A stretch of 64,000 nucleotides of DNA from NCBI GenBank assembly GCA_964619265.1, contig CAZUCE010000011.1:1-64000 (forward strand). The letters are read 5' to 3'. Positions 44,647-53,166 of this stretch are shown here, piece after piece. The position numbers and the translations under genes are program-made. This DNA comes from CAZUCE01 sp964619265 (GTDB lineage Bacteria; Planctomycetota; UBA1135; GCA-002686595). The number at the start of each line of letters is the position of its first letter. Position 1 is the stretch's first letter. The notes under the pieces are model-generated. The model saw only the letters and a program-made list of their open reading frames with translations, had not been told where the DNA came from and did no database searches.

Positions 44647-45723
44647 GTGACCGCCCCCGAGCCCGACGCAGCGATGCCCCCCGAGGGATCGGTCTCGCCG
44701 GAGCCGATCCGCGCGCCCCGCGAGCGGCCGGCCCGGGTGCGCATTTCGATCGTGGTGCCGATTTTCAACGAGGTCGAGAGCCTCGAGCTGCTGCACGCGG
44801 AGATCCAGGCCGCGATGGAGGAGTTCGGAGAAGAATGGGAAGTGGTCTACGTGGACGACTGCTCGACCGACGGGTCCTTCGGAGTGCTCAAGGAACTGTG
44901 GGAGTCCGACACCCACGTTCGCCTGGTCAAGTTTCGGACGAACTGTGGGCAGACGGCGGCCATGGCCGCCGGGTTCGACACCGCCCGGGGCGAGCTGGTC
45001 GCGACGATGGACGGCGATTTGCAAAACGACCCTGGGGACATTCCGCGAATGGTCCACATGATTGAACAGGGGTATGACATCGTCGCCGGTTGGCGCCGCA
45101 ACCGCGAAGACGGCTTTATCCTGCGTCGCGTCCCTTCGATGGCCGCCAACCGCATTATTGGCTGGCTCACGGGCGTCAAGATCCACGACACCGGCTGCAC
45201 GCTCAAGCTGTTCCGCGCCAAAGTGGTTCGCAGCATGTCGATCTACGCGGATCAACATCGATTCCTGCCGGTGCTGTCGGCCAGTAGCGGCGCCCGGATC
45301 ACCGAAACGGTGGTCAATCACCGGGCGCGCCAATTCGGAACGAGCAAGTATGGACTCAGTCGGGCGACCCGGGTCATGCTCGATATCTTGTCGGTCAAGC
45401 TGATCGCACAGTTCTCCCAGCGGCCGCTGCACTACTTCGGACTGATTTCACTCAGTTTCCTCGGCTTCACCACCTTCTTTGCCCTCCTCGGGCTCGTCAG
45501 TCTCGACGGTTCGTCGGGTCCTGGCTCGCGCTCCTTGGTGCAGGCTGTGACTGGAGATTTTCGGATCCACCCCCTCGAGATGATCGCCGTCGGGATCGTC
45601 ATCATTTTGATGATGACCGTGGTGTTCTTCGCCATGCTGGGCCTGCTGGGCGAGTTGGCCGTCAAGGCCAGCGGCATCCACCGCCGAGGGACCCTGAGCC
45701 GCATCCTCAACGAGCTGCACTAA
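44647..45723 (+). CDS. GT2 family membrane glycosyltransferase (DPM1/ArnC-like)
   Basis: Cytoplasmic GT-A catalytic domain followed by membrane helices; transfers a sugar, probably to a polyprenyl phosphate. 358 residues if GTG 44647 is the start; ATG 44674 is an alternative. Seen: ISIVVPIFNEVESLELL, YVDDCSTDGSFGVL, FRTNCGQTAAMAAGFD, the DXD motif MDGDLQNDPGD (Asp122 and Asp124), GWRRNREDGFILRRVPS, HDTGCTLKLFRA and two C-terminal transmembrane helices (about 265-290 and 310-335). All catalytic motifs are intact. The following gene is a GT2-fold homologue whose catalytic motifs are lost. It is divergent from the sigma-54 activator gene. Confidence 0.91.
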   Translation: MTAPEPDAAMPPEGSVSPEPIRAPRERPARVRISIVVPIFNEVESLELLHAEIQAAMEEFGEEWEVVYVDDCSTDGSFGVLKELWESDTHVRLVKFRTNCGQTAAMAAGFDTARGELVATMDGDLQNDPGDIPRMVHMIEQGYDIVAGWRRNREDGFILRRVPSMAANRIIGWLTGVKIHDTGCTLKLFRAKVVRSMSIYADQHRFLPVLSASSGARITETVVNHRARQFGTSKYGLSRATRVMLDILSVKLIAQFSQRPLHYFGLISLSFLGFTTFFALLGLVSLDGSSGPGSRSLVQAVTGDFRIHPLEMIAVGIVIILMMTVVFFAMLGLLGELAVKASGIHRRGTLSRILNELH

Positions 45724-45768
45724 CCGGTCGCTCCATGGCCCCTCCAGCCGGGCGGCCCTTTCGCTTCC

Positions 45769-46791
45769 ATGACCCAATCCTCCGTCCAGAATCCCGTGGA
45801 CTCTCCGCCGACCCAGGCGGCGGAGAACGACGAGCCCAGAGCCCCCGACGGCCTGCTCGACGTCACGGTCGTGGTCCCGGTGCAGAGCCCCGAAGCCGAG
45901 GTGCGCGACGTCGCCACGGCGCTGAGCCGAGAATTGGATCGCTTGGGCCGCACCTGGGAGATGATCTTCATCTTCGACGGCGTGGGGGGGCCCGCGCTGG
46001 AATCGGCTCAGCAATTGCGAGTCGAAGAGGAGCAGCGCTACAAGCTGATCCTGTTCAAGAATGCGTTCGGCGAGTCGGTCTGCCTTTCCGCGGCCTTCGA
46101 ACGGGCCTCTGGACGCACGATCCTGACCTCGCCCCAGTACGTCCAAATCGACCCGGTGGAAGTCGAGGCGATGCTCGCCAAGATCGAGAGTGGGGATTGC
46201 GACTTCGTCATCCCGTATCGGCACCCGCGCGTGGATCCAGTCCTCAATCGTGTCCAGTCCGCGTTCTTCAACTGGGTGATCCGATTGATCATCCGGGGCA
46301 AATTCCGCGACCTGAATTGCTACTTCCGCCTGCTACGCCGAGAAGTCCTCGAGGACATTTCGATCTACGGCGACATGTACCGCTTCCTTCCAGTGATCGC
46401 CTTCCGCCAGGGGTTCCGCGTGGACGAAGTCGAAGTACGGCACCTCAAGGAATGGGGACGGGCCGGGTTCTTCGGTGTCGGGGTCTACATTCGGAGACTG
46501 CTCGACGTGATGGCGGTCATGTTCCTAGCCAAGTTCACGCTCAAGCCACTGCGCTTCTTCGGGTCGCTCGGCGGCATCCTGTCGCTGATTGGCAGCGGCA
46601 TCTGCGGCACCTTGGCCTACCAAAAGTTGTTCTTCAATGCGTGGGTCAGCGGGCGGCCGCTGCTTCTTCTGGGCGTCCTGCTGATTGTCCTTGGCGTTCA
46701 AATCATCGGTCTTGGCCTGGTGGCCGAAATCATCATCTTCAGTCAGGCTCGAACCCTGAAGGAGTACCGCGTCGAGCGGATCTACGAGTGA
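45769..46791 (+). CDS. GT2-fold membrane protein, apparently catalytically inactive
   Basis: 340 residues with the same architecture as the gene before it: GT2-like domain, then two membrane helices (about 262-282 and 298-325). Seen: VTVVVPVQSPEAEVRDV, IFIFDGVGGPAL where active enzymes have a VDD.S motif, and at residues 121-124 SPQY where the neighbour has the metal-binding MDGD. KNAFGESVCLSAAFERA, IPYRHPRVDPVLNRVQS and NCYFRLLRREVLEDI still follow the family pattern. Loss of the DXD Asp residues suggests a pseudo-glycosyltransferase, perhaps a partner or regulator of the intact enzyme 45 bases upstream. Its stop overlaps the GTG of the FemAB gene. Confidence 0.85.
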   Translation: MTQSSVQNPVDSPPTQAAENDEPRAPDGLLDVTVVVPVQSPEAEVRDVATALSRELDRLGRTWEMIFIFDGVGGPALESAQQLRVEEEQRYKLILFKNAFGESVCLSAAFERASGRTILTSPQYVQIDPVEVEAMLAKIESGDCDFVIPYRHPRVDPVLNRVQSAFFNWVIRLIIRGKFRDLNCYFRLLRREVLEDISIYGDMYRFLPVIAFRQGFRVDEVEVRHLKEWGRAGFFGVGVYIRRLLDVMAVMFLAKFTLKPLRFFGSLGGILSLIGSGICGTLAYQKLFFNAWVSGRPLLLLGVLLIVLGVQIIGLGLVAEIIIFSQARTLKEYRVERIYE

Positions 46792-47915
46792 ACCCGCCCA
46801 CCGAATCCGAACCGCCGGAACAATTCCCCGAACAGGGGCCCTCCAGCGCGGCCTTGGAAATCCGATTCAGCAGCGAAGCGGACGATGTGGCGCGCGATGC
46901 TTTCGTGCATGCGCATCCACGCGGAACCTTGTTCCACGATTCGCGCTGGCGGCGCGTTGTGAACCGCGTCTTCGGACACTTGGGACGCGAGATCATCGCC
47001 CAGCGAGATGGACGCATCGTAGGGGTCCTCCCGATGATGCGTGTGTCGGCACTGCCCAGCGGCGCCAACCTGGTCTCGATGCCCTACGCCGTGTATGGGG
47101 GGCCGCTGGGGGAAGACTTAGCCATCGAGCAAGCCCTGGTCGACCAAGCCGTGGCCGAGGCTCGTCAGATCGGGGTGGGGCGCTTGGAACTGCGCTCACG
47201 AGAGCCGCTGGGGGACGTGCTTGGGGCTACCGAACAAGATCGCGCGCGCTTCCAGGGATCGACGCTTTATCACACGTTCATTCGCGACCTACCTGAGGAT
47301 CCCGCCGAGGTGCTCCAGCGGATGCCGAAGAAGGCTCGCGCGGAAGCGCGCAAGGCTCGCAACCGGCACAAGCTCGAACTGGTCGAAGGCCGCTGGTACG
47401 TGGATGACCTGTACCGGATGTTCGTGGAGAACAAGCGCCAGCTCGGATCGCCGGCACTGCCGGCGGACCTATTCCGGCAGTTGCTCAGTTTCTTTGGCAA
47501 CGACGCCTATGTGCACCTGGTCCGGCAAGGGCGAGCCCCCAAGGCCGCGGTCATGTCCTTTGCTTTTGAGGACACTCTGGTCGCCTACTACTCGGGGACG
47601 CTGCCCGGCGCGGACCGCGAAGTCAGCGCCTCGAACTTCATGTACATGGCGCTCCAGGAGTGGGCCTGCGAACGCGGCTTCACCAAGTTTGACTTCTGCC
47701 GGAGCCGCGGCGACTCGGGGGCCTTTCAATTCAAGCTCCACCAGGGTTTCGAACCCGCACCGCTCGACTATCAGTACCTGTGCGTGCGCAAGCAGGGGCT
47801 TCCGGGGCTGACCCCGTCGAACCCGCGCACCAAAATCCTTCGCGACGTGTGGAGCAAGCTCCCCCGAGGAGCCGTCGAAATGCTCTCGCCCGCGATTTCA
47901 CGCTACCTATCCTGA
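46788..47915 (+). CDS. FemAB/GNAT-fold protein of the exosortase-A/PEP-CTERM-associated type
   Basis: Double acetyltransferase-fold protein of 375 residues, related to FemAB aminoacyltransferases. Seen: LFHDSRWRRVVNRVFGHL, GRIVGVLPMMRVSAL, LVSMPYAVYGGPLGED, YHTFIRDLPEDPAEVLQRMPKKARAEARKA in pieces, VMSFAFEDTLVAYYSGTL, ASNFMYMALQEWACERG and FDFCRSRGDSGAFQFKLHQGFEP in pieces. The ending closely resembles the FemAB family seen beside exosortases. It may attach an amino acid or acyl group to a glycan; this is inferred. GTG start at 46788 overlaps the previous stop. Its 3' end overlaps the convergent phosphatase gene by 13 bases. Confidence 0.9.
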   Translation: MNPPTESEPPEQFPEQGPSSAALEIRFSSEADDVARDAFVHAHPRGTLFHDSRWRRVVNRVFGHLGREIIAQRDGRIVGVLPMMRVSALPSGANLVSMPYAVYGGPLGEDLAIEQALVDQAVAEARQIGVGRLELRSREPLGDVLGATEQDRARFQGSTLYHTFIRDLPEDPAEVLQRMPKKARAEARKARNRHKLELVEGRWYVDDLYRMFVENKRQLGSPALPADLFRQLLSFFGNDAYVHLVRQGRAPKAAVMSFAFEDTLVAYYSGTLPGADREVSASNFMYMALQEWACERGFTKFDFCRSRGDSGAFQFKLHQGFEPAPLDYQYLCVRKQGLPGLTPSNPRTKILRDVWSKLPRGAVEMLSPAISRYLS

Positions 47916-48523
47916 CCGCTTCCGGCGGGGGAACCGAGCGCGCGATCGACCACTTCCGCGAGATCCGCAGCCACCCTCAGCGGAAGCCCCTGGGCCGCTT
48001 GGAGCTGATCGGCACCCTTTCCGGTTCGCACCAGCACCGACGGTACCCCCGCGGCTGTGGCGGCCTCCAGGTCCCGCAAGGAGTCGCCGACCACAATGGC
48101 CCGCTGGGGTTGCATGCGGAAGTGGGCGAGGGCCATCTCGATCAGCCCGCCCGCGGGCTTCCGGCAAGAGCAAACGGAACGCCAGGGAACTTCACCGACT
48201 TCGGGATGATGGGGGCACGCGAACCAGGCGTCGATGCGAGCTCCTTCTTCGGCCAGCCGCTCGTCCATTTGTCGGTGCAGCCGATCGAGGCCTCCGAGGC
48301 TCAGCCAACCGCGGGCGATAGCGCTTTGATTGGTAGCGATCGCAACGGGATGTCCCGCATCATTGAGCCGAGCGATGGCGGCAGCGGCGCCTGGTAGCAG
48401 CTCGAACGGCTCCCCCTCGCGCAAGTAGCCGGTCTCGGTGAGAATCGTCCCGTCGCGATCGAGGATCCAAAGATCTGGAGTCCTTCGAGGGGACGGGAGG
48501 TGAGAAGAAGCGGAGTCAACCAT
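47903..48523 (-). CDS. GmhB/HisB-like HAD phosphatase (heptose 1,7-bisphosphate phosphatase-like)
   Basis: Small HAD-superfamily phosphatase, 206 residues from ATG 48523. Seen: the nucleophile motif LWILDRDGTILTE, IATNQSAIARG, a zinc-binding cluster CPHHPEVGEV ... CSCRKP characteristic of GmhB, and VVGDSLRDLEAATAAGV with the acidic motif. Most likely removes the 7-phosphate of D-glycero-D-manno-heptose bisphosphate for LPS-core or S-layer heptose; histidinol phosphatase is less likely given no his genes nearby. The longer frame starting at 48691 adds an Arg/Pro-rich stretch without homology. Converges on and overlaps the FemAB gene by 13 bases. Confidence 0.9.
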   Translation of the reverse strand: MVDSASSHLPSPRRTPDLWILDRDGTILTETGYLREGEPFELLPGAAAAIARLNDAGHPVAIATNQSAIARGWLSLGGLDRLHRQMDERLAEEGARIDAWFACPHHPEVGEVPWRSVCSCRKPAGGLIEMALAHFRMQPQRAIVVGDSLRDLEAATAAGVPSVLVRTGKGADQLQAAQGLPLRVAADLAEVVDRALGSPAGSGQDR

Positions 48524-48579
48524 GGGAGCGTCGGTGGAGCGATGGGCTCTGGCCGCTCCGGGTGGGCGCCGGGGATTCC

Positions 48580-49092
48580 TCAGGGGCGGTCGTCGAGTTC
48601 GAGCAAAATATGGAGACGCTCGGGCGAGAAACCGTCGTCCATTCGAAAGGGCACGAGCAACTCTGGGACCGATAGGAACAACGGGAACCAAAAGGAGGTC
48701 GGCCCGATGTAACCGGAGGTCCAGGGAATGGTGCGCACCGGGCTGCTGGGCACGACGATTCGCGATGCCGTGCGGTATCCCGCCAGGCGGACGTCGAGCC
48801 GGTGAGAACCTCCGCCTGGGAGGTCCACAGCCGCGGGGGTCAGAAATCCGGAGTCGAGCCCGTCGACAAACAGGCGGGCCCCCGGGGGAGTCGTGCTGAT
48901 CCAGACGCCAGGCTGGCTCCGCTCAATGGCGCAACCGGTTGCGAACGGAGCCGCCAGAAACAGAGCCGCCGCGAGGGATCGGGAGCGCGAACGAGGCCTC
49001 GAGGGCTCCGGGGGGCGGACCTGGGGCTGGGTGGTCGGGGAGGATCGAGGCGAGCGTGACGCGGGCTCGGCCTGGTGGGGGCGCACTTGCAT
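48580..49092 (-). CDS. PEGA-domain lipoprotein
   Basis: Envelope lipoprotein of 170 residues. Seen: a long basic N-region (Arg/Ser/Pro-rich, about 38 residues), a hydrophobic core (LAAALFLAAPFATGC) with lipobox ATGC, then one PEGA-like domain (GVWISTTPPGARLFVDG, RLDVRLAGYRT) and a hydrophobic-aromatic tail (GYIGPTSFWFPLFLSVPELL). PEGA domains are thought to bind surface or cell-wall structures. ATG 49092 is preceded at once by GGGAGG, a rare Shine-Dalgarno-like sequence here but too close for normal spacing; a downstream GTG start would give a more ordinary signal peptide. Same direction as the phosphatase, 56 bases upstream of it. Confidence 0.8.
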   Translation of the reverse strand: MQVRPHQAEPASRSPRSSPTTQPQVRPPEPSRPRSRSRSLAAALFLAAPFATGCAIERSQPGVWISTTPPGARLFVDGLDSGFLTPAAVDLPGGGSHRLDVRLAGYRTASRIVVPSSPVRTIPWTSGYIGPTSFWFPLFLSVPELLVPFRMDDGFSPERLHILLELDDRP

Positions 49093-49173
49093 CCTCCCAT
49101 TGTGACCCCCCCAGGCCGCGAGGGGCAACGCGGACGTTGCACGGGGGAACGGGATGTGGAAGCCTTCTGGCTG

Positions 49174-50718
49174 ATGGACCGGGCAGAGCACCCCCCTTGC
49201 GCGCCGAGCGCGACCGCCCCTGGAGTGGGGACCGGAGGCCGGGGACCGGATTCAGGGGGAATCTCCGCTGCTCCCGGACGGTCTTCGGGAGGCCGCCTGC
49301 TCTTGATCCTCCTGCTGGGCTTGATGGGCCTGCGCTTCGTCCGGATCGGCGAATGGAGCCTTTGGATCGACGAGGCCTTGACCCTCTCGGACGCGCTTCA
49401 TCGCCAAGGCCAGGGCAATCCCCTCGGGTACCGCCTGTTTGCCGCATGGTTCGACTTGTTCGAAACTCGCCCCAGCGAGCTGCAGATGCGGCTGCCTTCC
49501 GCGATCTTGGGAGCCCTGTCTCTCGGTCTGTGCGCAGTTGCGTTCGGCGCCGTGAGTTCGCGGCGCGTGGCTCTCGCGACAGCGGTTCTCGTCGGTGCCT
49601 CGAGCTGGCACCTGTACTGGAGCCAGAATGCTCGCTTCTACACGCTGGCCATGGTGCTCTCCCTGACAGGAACCGGCGCTTTCCTCTATGGGTTGCAACG
49701 GAACCGGCTGCTGCTTGGCCTTTTTGGATTGGCGATTTGCGCCTCCGCAGCCCTGGCTCACCCGACTTCAGCGTTCCTGCTGCCGGGGCTCGCGCTGGCC
49801 GCGATCGTCGAGTTCTGGCTCACCCGTCGCTCGCCGGTTCCTTCTTCGGCTCACGCTAATTCCGGTCCAAAGAGGCTCGCGATCGCGTGCCTGATCCTGG
49901 CCGTGGCCGGTGTGATGGTGGAACTGGCGACCGGGGCGGCCGCCGGGCGCCTGGCTGAATGGCAGAGCAAGAAAAGCACATCGGGTGCGGCCCACTTCAT
50001 CCTGTCCAGCGGCTTCTACTTCACCCCACTGCTGCTCACCGGCGCCCTGGCCGGGATCTACCTTGGCCTTTCGCGCGGTTCCCGCGCCGTGCGAATCGCG
50101 GTCATCGTGATCGTGTGCAACGGTCTGATCGCGATTTTCCTCGCCGAGCGGTCGCGGATGACGGCCCAATATGTCTTCGTCCTCCTGCCGTGGGTGGCCT
50201 TCCTCGCCGCCTACCCGCTGGAACGAACGACCCGAGGCCCAGATTCCCCGCAGGCTCGCTCCCTGTCCGGAGCGGAATCGATGCGGCTCGTGTACTTCGC
50301 GGCCCTGTTGCTTCCGGCCCTGACCACGTGCCTCTTGCAGCTCACCGTCCGCGCCGGCGAACGTCCTCGCTGGCGGGATGCCTACCGGGTGGTCTTCGAG
50401 CAGCGCCAGCCCGATGACCTCGTGATGGGTATGGCAGCCGCCGTGGGGGAGTACTACCTAGATCCCGACGCCAAGGAAGTCCGCTACCCACGCAGCGTGG
50501 TCTACCTCGATCGCCATCGTTGGCCGGTGGCCGAGCGATGGGATCGGACCGGGCGCCCCACGTGGTTTGTCGTCAATCACGAGGAACTTGAGGACTGGAA
50601 AGAAGCCGAACGGGCCAGTTTCGAACGCGTGCTGCGAGAAGATTGCCGTCAGATGGCGCGCTTCCCGCTGATCGTTGAGTCGCGCGATCTTTCGGTATTC
50701 GTCTACTACCGGGACTAA
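49174..50718 (+). CDS. GT-C membrane glycosyltransferase (ArnT/GT39-like)
   Basis: Polytopic membrane protein of 514 residues that probably uses a polyprenyl-phosphate sugar donor on the periplasmic side. Seen: a first membrane helix LLLILLLGLMGLRF followed by EWSLWIDEALTLSDA, the acidic first-loop motif of GT-C enzymes, LFAAWFDLFETRPSELQMRLPSAI in pieces, SQNARFYTLAM, and about nine further helices to residue 415, then a soluble C-terminal domain. ATG 49174 is chosen because upstream in-frame codons (to 49075) overlap the divergent lipoprotein. It converges on efp with a 34-base gap. Acceptor unknown; likely part of the polysaccharide or protein-glycosylation machinery. Confidence 0.85.
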   Translation: MDRAEHPPCAPSATAPGVGTGGRGPDSGGISAAPGRSSGGRLLLILLLGLMGLRFVRIGEWSLWIDEALTLSDALHRQGQGNPLGYRLFAAWFDLFETRPSELQMRLPSAILGALSLGLCAVAFGAVSSRRVALATAVLVGASSWHLYWSQNARFYTLAMVLSLTGTGAFLYGLQRNRLLLGLFGLAICASAALAHPTSAFLLPGLALAAIVEFWLTRRSPVPSSAHANSGPKRLAIACLILAVAGVMVELATGAAAGRLAEWQSKKSTSGAAHFILSSGFYFTPLLLTGALAGIYLGLSRGSRAVRIAVIVIVCNGLIAIFLAERSRMTAQYVFVLLPWVAFLAAYPLERTTRGPDSPQARSLSGAESMRLVYFAALLLPALTTCLLQLTVRAGERPRWRDAYRVVFEQRQPDDLVMGMAAAVGEYYLDPDAKEVRYPRSVVYLDRHRWPVAERWDRTGRPTWFVVNHEELEDWKEAERASFERVLREDCRQMARFPLIVESRDLSVFVYYRD

Positions 50719-50752
50719 CCGGCGCGGCGGCCAGGGAGGGGGGAGGCGGAAG

Positions 50753-51322
50753 TCACTCCTTCGCGCGCCCCATGAAATCGCCGGTCTCCGTGCTGACCCG
50801 CACGAGTTCGCCGACCCCAATATGCAAGGGGACTTTGATTTCCGCGCCCGTCTCGAGGACCGCGTTCTTCTTGACGTTGGTCGCGGTATTCCCCTTCACC
50901 GCAGCCTCGGCTTCGGTGACCTGGAGCTCGACGACCTGGGGTAGCTCAACCCCAACCGGCGTCGAGTCATGAAACGTGACCTCGACCTGCGTGTTGTCCT
51001 TGCAGAAGCGCATCTTGTCGCCACAAAAATCCGCGGTCAGATGGAACTGGTCGTAGGTTTCCGAGTCCATGAACACGAAGTCCCCATTCGACTCCTTGTA
51101 GAGATACTCGGCCTTTCGGCGATCCAGATAAGCGACTTCCATTTGATCGCTCGAGCTCAAGCGCATCGAGTTCGCCTGACCGCTGGTCAAGCTCTTGGTT
51201 TTGATGTTGATGATGGCCCGAAGGTTGCCGGGCGTCTTGTGCTCATAGTCGGTGATGAGCAAAAGGTCGCCGTTGTGCTCGATGACTTGGCCCTTGCGAA
51301 TTTCGGTGGCGCGGACGCCCAT
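50753..51322 (-). CDS. efp: elongation factor P
   Basis: Binds the ribosome between P and E sites and relieves stalling at polyproline. 189 residues, standard three-barrel length. Seen: VRATEIRKGQVIEHNGDLLLITDYEH in pieces, TPGNLRAIINIKTKSLTSG, LYKESNGDFVFMDSETYDQF in pieces, LPQVVELQVTEAEAAVKGNTA in pieces and IKVPLHIGVGELVRVSTETGDF. The loop-tip residue that is lysine or arginine in well-studied EF-P proteins is Asn33 here (TPGNLRA). The longer frame to 51412 is rejected because homology begins at MGVRATEIR. The leader is strongly C/T-rich. It lies 93 bases downstream of rpoN. Confidence 0.96.
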   Translation of the reverse strand: MGVRATEIRKGQVIEHNGDLLLITDYEHKTPGNLRAIINIKTKSLTSGQANSMRLSSSDQMEVAYLDRRKAEYLYKESNGDFVFMDSETYDQFHLTADFCGDKMRFCKDNTQVEVTFHDSTPVGVELPQVVELQVTEAEAAVKGNTATNVKKNAVLETGAEIKVPLHIGVGELVRVSTETGDFMGRAKE

Positions 51323-51415
51323 GGCAACTTCTTGGTTGAGGGGGGGGAGGTAGAGGAAGAAAACCGCCCTTGCGGCTTCCGGAGGTAGGACCCGCGCAGC
51401 GCGCAGGGCCACCGG

Positions 51416-53149
51416 TCAGAATTCCTTGCGCTGGGTCGAGGAGGGTAGGCCCAAGGCTTTGCGATATTTGGTCACCGTTCGGCGTGCGATCTTGATTCCA
51501 TCGCGTCGCGCCAGCTCGGCCGCGAGCTGATCGTCCGAGAGCGGTTTCTTCTTGTCTTCAGATTCAATCAGTTCGGCCAACCGCTGCTGGATCGAAACCT
51601 GGCTCTGCGCCTCACCGCTGGAATCGGTGGTACCTGAAGTGAAAAAGTACTTGAGAGGGAAAATCCCGCGGGGGGTTTGAACGTACTTGCCGGCTACAGC
51701 CCGGCTGACCGTGGAAATGTGAACGTGGGTCTCGTCGGCGATCTCTTGCATGCGCAGAGGAAGCAGGCCCTTAGGCCCCTGCTCGACGAAAGCCCGCTGA
51801 TGGCGGAACACGGCGCCTGCGATCCGCAACATCGTATTGCGCCGCTGCTCGACAGCTTCGATGAGCCAGCGGGCCGACTCCAGTTTGCGACGAGCCCAGC
51901 GCTTGGCGACCTCAGCGTCGTCGAGGTGCTCTTCGTCTTGGGCTGCCGTTGGACGCATCGCATCCGGATCGGGCTCCGGCTCGCCAGCCGGGCGCTCGCG
52001 CTTGGCTTCTTCGGCAGCCCGGTCCAAGTCGGCGAGCAAGAGGCCCGAACTCGGAGAGACCTGCAATCCAAAACTGTCCTCACGGGCCAGGCGAATCTGA
52101 AGATCGCCCCCGACTTCTTCCACCATCAAATCGGGCGTAAGCGTCGCCGCCAGTTCGTCGCCGTATTCCCGCCCAGGGGAAGGGTCCAGCTCGCGAAGCT
52201 CTTCGATGGCTTCCTTGATCGACTCGATGTCCGAATCGGTGGCGCGGGCGATGTGCGGCAACCGATTCTTGGTGATGTCCTCGAGGTGCGCATCGACCAG
52301 CCGATAGACGAGCAGCTCCTCGACACGGGCAAACTCCAGTTGGAGTAAGAGGCACTCGCGTAAATCTCTTGCGAACAGACCCGGGTGGGTGGCCCGTCGA
52401 ATGCGGGTGATCACGTTTTCGAGTTCGAGCACGCGCGGGTCGGCGAGAACTTCAACTGGATCCGCGGAGGGCTCCTTGGAATCCGCCTCCCCTGGCGAAG
52501 CCGAATCGGCCGGTGCCGTGGATGGGGACTCGACCGCAGGTCGAACGGCCGGATCCCTCTCGATCTCAACGGCGTCGTTTTCGGGGTTTCCGGAAGCCTC
52601 GACCGGAGCCTCGCCGAGCTCGAGCTCGGCTGGATCCAGCTCAAACCGATCGGCGAGATCCTCTAAGGAATCGGTCAAATAGCCGCGCGCGTCGAGGCTG
52701 TAAATCAAGAACGCAGCCAGCTCACGTTCCCGTTCGGAGAAATCGATCAAGGCGATTTGTTCGAGTAGGGCAGCCGCCAGCGACCGGGGCCGGTCGGGCG
52801 TGTTGGCCATCGCCTCCGCTTTCCGATCCGCGCCTTCCCGATCGATCCTGCGCGGCGCCACTTGGTCTTCGCGCGCTCGCAATCGCTCGAATTCATCAGC
52901 GATTGTGTCCCGAACAGGGTCCAAGGGCTCGGGCGCCTCGACGCGTTCCGTTCGCGCCGCAAGCTCGGCCTCGCCGTCCTCAGGGGTCGCTTCGCCCCGT
53001 TCGAGGAACGGATTCTCCATCAACTCCTGCTCGATCCGGCCGGTGAGATCCAAACTCGAAAGCTGCAGGATCTGCATCGCCTGAATCATCTGCGGCGACT
53101 GAATCAGTCGCTGCTCCATACGCGCGGATTGACCGAGTCCGAGCTTCAT
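51416..53149 (-). CDS. rpoN: RNA polymerase sigma-54 factor
   Basis: Alternative sigma factor that needs AAA+ activators; two candidate activators are encoded in this window. 577 residues, longer than usual (about 480). Seen: region I Q/L-rich start (KLGLGQSARMEQRLIQSPQMIQAMQ in pieces, then ELMENPFLE), an acidic Pro/Ser/Glu insert near 180-230 that explains the extra length, core-binding and DNA-binding regions (RNTMLRIAGAVFRHQRAF, HISTVSRAVAGKYVQTPRG), and the RpoN box ARRTVTKYR near 560-568. ATG 53149 overlaps the stop of a six-codon upstream frame, and a perfect palindrome lies 36 bases upstream. Confidence 0.96.
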   Translation of the reverse strand: MKLGLGQSARMEQRLIQSPQMIQAMQILQLSSLDLTGRIEQELMENPFLERGEATPEDGEAELAARTERVEAPEPLDPVRDTIADEFERLRAREDQVAPRRIDREGADRKAEAMANTPDRPRSLAAALLEQIALIDFSERERELAAFLIYSLDARGYLTDSLEDLADRFELDPAELELGEAPVEASGNPENDAVEIERDPAVRPAVESPSTAPADSASPGEADSKEPSADPVEVLADPRVLELENVITRIRRATHPGLFARDLRECLLLQLEFARVEELLVYRLVDAHLEDITKNRLPHIARATDSDIESIKEAIEELRELDPSPGREYGDELAATLTPDLMVEEVGGDLQIRLAREDSFGLQVSPSSGLLLADLDRAAEEAKRERPAGEPEPDPDAMRPTAAQDEEHLDDAEVAKRWARRKLESARWLIEAVEQRRNTMLRIAGAVFRHQRAFVEQGPKGLLPLRMQEIADETHVHISTVSRAVAGKYVQTPRGIFPLKYFFTSGTTDSSGEAQSQVSIQQRLAELIESEDKKKPLSDDQLAAELARRDGIKIARRTVTKYRKALGLPSSTQRKEF

Positions 53150-53166
53150 CGGGGAGCGAGCTTCAT
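53146..53166 (-). promoter_or_regulatory. six-codon upstream frame overlapping the rpoN start
   Basis: On the minus strand ATG AAG CTC GCT CCC CGA TGA starts at 53166 and its TGA overlaps the rpoN ATG in an ATGA junction. The bases ATGAAGCTCG are duplicated 17 bases apart, at both starts. It could be a leader peptide that couples translation into rpoN, or a start-site duplication. Confidence 0.4.
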
